64,000 bases of DNA from Aquimarina latercula DSM 2041 (GTDB lineage Bacteria > Bacteroidota > Bacteroidia > Flavobacteriales > Flavobacteriaceae), in NCBI RefSeq assembly GCF_000430645.1, contig NZ_AUMK01000003.1, positions 1 to 64,000 of the forward strand, written 5' to 3'. The position numbers and the translations under genes were made by a program. Of this stretch, positions 61,183 to 64,000 are shown in pieces; positions within the stretch are counted from its first letter, which is position 1; every line of letters starts with the position of its first letter. The notes below the pieces were generated by a model. It was not told the origin of the DNA and ran no database searches. It saw nothing but the letters and a program-made list of their open reading frames with translations.

Positions 61183-61575
61183 ATGTCTGAAAAAATAAAA
61201 TACGAACTTGAATTTGTAATACAATCTTCTCCACAACTATTATATCAATATATTTCTACTCCATCAGGACTTTCTGAGTGGTTTTCGGATAATGTAAATT
61301 CACGTGGTGAAATGTTTACATTTATTTGGGATGATAGTGAGGAGGAAGCAAAACTGTTAAGCAAAAAAAGCGGAGAGAGAATCAAATTTAGATGGATGGC
61401 AGATGATGAAGATGGTAATGATTATTTCTTCGAATTACGCATACAGGTTGATGAAATTACAAAGGATGTTTCCTTGATGGTGACTGACTTCTCCGATGAT
61501 GATGAAATTGATGAGAATAAAATGTTATGGGATAATATGATCGGTAATTTAAAACAAGTTTTAGGTTCCGCATAA
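61183..61575 (+). CDS. START-like/AHSA1-type domain protein
   Basis: 130 residues. YELEFVIQSSPQLLYQYISTPSGLSEWFSDNV is a strong match (in part) to the START-like domain proteins of Bacteroidota, with a helix-grip fold as in AHSA1/SRPBCC. It is acidic, cytoplasmic, without a signal. A hydrophobic ligand or chaperone role is a family-level guess. It is followed by a promoter-like box for the aminotransferase. Confidence 0.85.
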   Translation: MSEKIKYELEFVIQSSPQLLYQYISTPSGLSEWFSDNVNSRGEMFTFIWDDSEEEAKLLSKKSGERIKFRWMADDEDGNDYFFELRIQVDEITKDVSLMVTDFSDDDEIDENKMLWDNMIGNLKQVLGSA

Positions 61576-61594
61576 ATCCTTTAGTTTTATAATG

Positions 61595-61602
61595 TATATT
61601 TG
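61595..61602 (+). promoter_or_regulatory. Candidate -7 box of the class IV aminotransferase gene
   Basis: TATATTTG matches TAnnTTTG and lies 39 bp before the start codon. No perfect -33 TTTG at the right distance. Confidence 0.45.
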
Positions 61603-61641
61603 CCCCGCCCAATAATTTATTGGTAATAAGGGGCTTTTTTT

Positions 61642-62490
61642 ATGGTCAATATTAATGGAAATTTAATCGTAGATAATGAAGCAACATTATCTATCGCTAA
61701 TAGAGGATATGCATATGGTGATGCATTATTTGAAACGATTCGTGTAAACTCGGGAACAATTCTTTTCTGGGAAGATCATTATTTTAGATTAATGGCTTCT
61801 ATGAGAATTCTTAGAATGGAAATACCAATGAATTTTACCCCGGAATTTTTACAACAAGAAATTTTAGAGCTTATTCAAGAAAATGGATTTATGAATTCAT
61901 CCGTTAGAGTTAAAATTATTGTTAATAGAAAAGAAGGTGGATTGTATACTCCTAATTTTAATAGTATAGATTATTCTATTTCTGTAACACCATTAAATTC
62001 TTCATTTTATACTATTTCTAGTACTTCTTATGAAGTTACATTGTTTAAAGATCATTACATAGCTCCTGATTTATTATCTACATTAAAATCTAATAATAAG
62101 TTGGTAAATATTTTAGGAAGTATTTTTACAAAAGAAAATGGTTTTGAAAATTGTTTGTTGTTGAATACTAACAAAATGGTTCTTGAGGCATTAAATGGTA
62201 ATTTGTTTTTGATTAAGGGAAACAAAATTAAGACTCCACCAGTTGCTGATGGTTGTTTAAAAGGAATTTTGCGTACTCAATTGTTGAGGATTTTGGAAAA
62301 ATTACCGGAGTATGAGGTAGAAGAAGCATCGATTTCGCCATTTGAACTTCAGAAAGCTGATGAGTTGTTTATTACCAATGTAATTACAGGAATACAGCCT
62401 ATTACAAAGTTTAGGAAAAAGGAATATACATCAGAAGTAACAAGAAGGTTGCTAGGTGTATTAAATGCAAGAATAAGAATAGGAGGTTAG
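61642..62490 (+). CDS. Aminotransferase class IV (branched-chain/ADC lyase-like)
   Basis: 282 residues. Near the start RGYAYGDALFETIRV is the class IV signature; the PLP lysine is in LLSTLKSNNKLVNIL, and ..LFITNVITGIQPI is the C-terminal cofactor block. The family covers IlvE, D-amino-acid aminotransferase and PabC (4-amino-4-deoxychorismate lyase); the divergent sequence and lack of an IlvE substrate loop favour PabC-like or an uncharacterised activity. It is convergent with yqgE and overlaps its end by 4 bp. Confidence 0.85.
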   Translation: MVNINGNLIVDNEATLSIANRGYAYGDALFETIRVNSGTILFWEDHYFRLMASMRILRMEIPMNFTPEFLQQEILELIQENGFMNSSVRVKIIVNRKEGGLYTPNFNSIDYSISVTPLNSSFYTISSTSYEVTLFKDHYIAPDLLSTLKSNNKLVNILGSIFTKENGFENCLLLNTNKMVLEALNGNLFLIKGNKIKTPPVADGCLKGILRTQLLRILEKLPEYEVEEASISPFELQKADELFITNVITGIQPITKFRKKEYTSEVTRRLLGVLNARIRIGG

Positions 62491-63047
62491 TTATAGCTAG
62501 GATCTTCTGGAGCGTTTGACCATAGAAGATATTCTCCACCTAATTCTATCATCTTTTCTTTCCAGAAAGTATCATACGATTTACCAATGATATTTTTTTC
62601 ATAGGTGTTTTTTACAATTACCCAAGAATTAGCTTCTAACTCTTGTATAAGTTGCTCCGCATCCCAGCCAGAATAGCCTAAGAAAAAGCGAATCTCATTC
62701 GGTGTGATTTTGTTTTCTTCAATTAAACTTGATACTACAGAGAAATCACCTCCCCAGTAGATGCCAGAAGAAATTTCAACACTGTTAGGAATCAAATGAG
62801 GAACTTTGTGAATAAAATATAAATTATCTTGTTCTACTGGTCCACCATTGTATATTTTAAATTCTGATTCTACTTCTGGAACTAGATCAGATAAAACATA
62901 ATCTAAAGGTTTATTCATGATAAACCCTATCGAACCTTGATCACTATGATCTGCAAGAAGCACAACCGAACGATTAAAAGAAACATCACCGATAATAGAC
63001 GGCTCGGCAATCAGAAGATGTCCTTTTGAAGGTTGAAGTGAAATCAT
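62487..63047 (-). CDS. YqgE/AlgH family protein
   Basis: 186 residues from the ATG at 63047 (MISLQPSKGHLLIAEPSI), where the family start is normally found; a longer frame to 63095 has no similarity. FNRSVVLLADHSDQGSIGFIMNKPL, YNGGPVEQDNLYFIH and FFLGYSGWDAEQLIQEL, in part, are diagnostic. A cytoplasmic protein of unsettled role (annotated as a transcriptional regulator in Pseudomonas). It lies downstream of the HU gene, beyond a terminator. Confidence 0.92.
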   Translation of the reverse strand: MISLQPSKGHLLIAEPSIIGDVSFNRSVVLLADHSDQGSIGFIMNKPLDYVLSDLVPEVESEFKIYNGGPVEQDNLYFIHKVPHLIPNSVEISSGIYWGGDFSVVSSLIEENKITPNEIRFFLGYSGWDAEQLIQELEANSWVIVKNTYEKNIIGKSYDTFWKEKMIELGGEYLLWSNAPEDPSYN

Positions 63048-63123
63048 AGTTGGTGTAGTTTGTATTAAAACTAAATAATTATTTTTAATAATCAAAGAGG
63101 AAGTTTGACTTTTACTGATAATC

Positions 63124-63155
63124 CATAAAAAAAAGCTCCCTAAAAAGAGAGCTTT
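63124..63155 (-). terminator. Terminator of the HU gene
   Basis: AAAGCTC (63132-63138) pairs with GAGCTTT (63149-63155). On the minus strand the stem is followed by a run of Ts (63127-63134). Confidence 0.8.
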
Positions 63156-63179
63156 CTATAATATCAAAAACTAAATAAA

Positions 63180-63452
63180 TTAGTTAACTGAACTAGATAA
63201 ATCTGCACCAGCTTTGAACTTTACAACATTTTTAGCAGCGATCTTGATAGTTTTACCTGTTTGAGGGTTTCTACCTTCTCTTGCAGCTCTTTTAGAAACT
63301 GACCAAGAACCGAATCCTACTAAAGAAACACGGTCACCTTTTTTAAGAGAACCTTCAACATTTCCTAAGAAAGATTCTAAAGCTTTCTTTGCTGCTGCTT
63401 TTGTAATTCCAGCGTCAGCTGCCATTGCATCGATTAATTCTGTTTTGTTCAT
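63180..63452 (-). CDS. HU family DNA-binding protein
   Basis: 90 residues. MNKTELIDAMAADAGITK and GDRVSLVGFGSWSVSKRAAREGRNPQTGKTI, in part, are the HU signature, including the beta-arm with the Pro that intercalates into DNA. It compacts and bends chromosomal DNA as a homo- or heterodimer. It has a well-formed promoter upstream (63507-63536) and its own terminator, so it is expressed on its own, downstream of fmt. Confidence 0.95.
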   Translation of the reverse strand: MNKTELIDAMAADAGITKAAAKKALESFLGNVEGSLKKGDRVSLVGFGSWSVSKRAAREGRNPQTGKTIKIAAKNVVKFKAGADLSSSVN

Positions 63453-63506
63453 AATTCTGTTTTTAAATTAATTGTTGGTTAAACCAAATTTTTGTTAAAC
63501 GCTCTA

Positions 63507-63536
63507 CAAATTTATACGGATTTATGATTCGTGCAA
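63507..63536 (-). promoter_or_regulatory. Promoter of the HU gene
   Basis: On the minus strand TTG (63536-63534, within CCTTGC) is followed after 19 bases by TAAATTTG (63514-63507), matching the Bacteroidota -33/-7 arrangement. The start codon lies 54 bp further on. Confidence 0.65.
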
Positions 63537-63648
63537 GGATTAGCCCAGTAAATACGGGGTTTTGTTGATAACTCAACACGATTGTTAATAAACCTGTACG
63601 TTTTCTATGAATTTTCTTACTCTAGTGATAGCAAGGGCTCAGGCCATT

Positions 63649-64000
63649 TTAGCATCCTTGTAAAAGGTATACCCATTTAAGAGTGCTTTCGCTTCCATAG
63701 CTTTTTTCCCCGGAAGTTGAATTTTATTTAGAATAATGTACCCATTGGCTACTGCCACTTTGATTATAGAATCTTCTACGATAATTTTTCCAATATCAAA
63801 ATTATGTTCTTCTTCCTCTATTTCCGTATCATATATTTTAATAGAAATTTCTTCACCTTTATTATATAATAATGACCAAGCAGTTGGGTATGGACTTAAT
63901 CCTCTAATGAGGTTATAAATAGTTTTGATATTATCATTCCAATTGACCTTAGTATTGTCTCGATGGAGTTTGTAGGCAGTTTTTAATTCTTTATCTTCTT
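63649..64000 (-). CDS. fmt: Methionyl-tRNA formyltransferase, C-terminal part (runs off the window)
   Basis: An open minus-strand frame enters from beyond 64000 and stops at a TAA at 63649-63651. The 117 visible residues include KLHRDNTKVNWNDN, IYNLIRGLSPYPTAW and the ending IQLPGKKAMEAKALLNGYTF, which are the C-terminal tRNA-binding domain of Fmt. It formylates initiator Met-tRNA. The catalytic N-terminal domain is outside the window. HU follows in the same direction. Confidence 0.9.

Overview
The window is AT-rich and comes from the chromosome of a member of the Bacteroidota, most likely a marine Flavobacteriaceae (Aquimarina-like; the genus is an inference). Supporting signs are TAnnTTTG-type promoter boxes, a TonB-dependent Oar-like receptor, DUF3822 and DUF6495 proteins, a GGGP-synthase-type UbiA enzyme, mature N-termini typically following '..AQ' signal-peptide cleavage sites, and a GG-leader peptide with a flavobacterial-style leader. 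The sequence is gene-dense, with mostly short operons and clear hairpin terminators.

Layout. 1-350: the right end of an IS3-family insertion sequence. 738-15,672 (minus strand): a large accessory locus. It contains two adhesin/tail-fibre-like surface proteins with a near-identical C-terminal module, an OmpH/Skp-like chaperone, a four-helix-bundle protein, a lipoprotein, a 1.7-kb-residue TcB-like RHS companion, a secreted RHS-core protein with a variable toxin tip, and an overlapping probable immunity gene. The gaps between these genes carry degenerate 7-nt tandem arrays, one of which folds into a long hairpin. 16,051-17,713: a ChbG/YdjC deacetylase coupled to a formyltransferase. 17,874-24,130: a compact type II secretion/type IV pilus-like operon (pseudopilin, prepilin peptidase, GspE, secretin, and GspL/M or PilN/O-like proteins) without a recognisable GspF. 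24,387-24,786: a small membrane protein and a Cys-rich double-glycine leader peptide.

24,933-35,861: mostly housekeeping genes (rsmD, DUF3822, a RecD-like helicase, YebC, pterin dehydratase, Maf, UbiA-type prenyltransferase). The notable exception is a continuous fusion of CMP-Kdo synthetase (KdsB) to a KdnB-like iron alcohol dehydrogenase, which suggests 8-amino-Kdo LPS chemistry. 36,062-44,019: an accessory plus-strand cluster with a histidine kinase/response regulator pair, two secreted S41 proteases, a serine beta-lactamase-like hydrolase, a CPBP membrane protease and two related small secreted proteins; four of these genes share the same short leader sequence. 44,052-64,000: core genes (rlmH, nadC, priA, rpsF-rpsR-rplI, hisS, tRNA-Met, HU, the 3' part of fmt), interrupted by three paralogous chalcone-isomerase-fold secreted proteins with a DUF2147 protein among them, a large TonB-dependent receptor, a MacB-type permease and a LytTR regulator.

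All functional assignments rest on reading motifs and family resemblance by eye; no database search was run.
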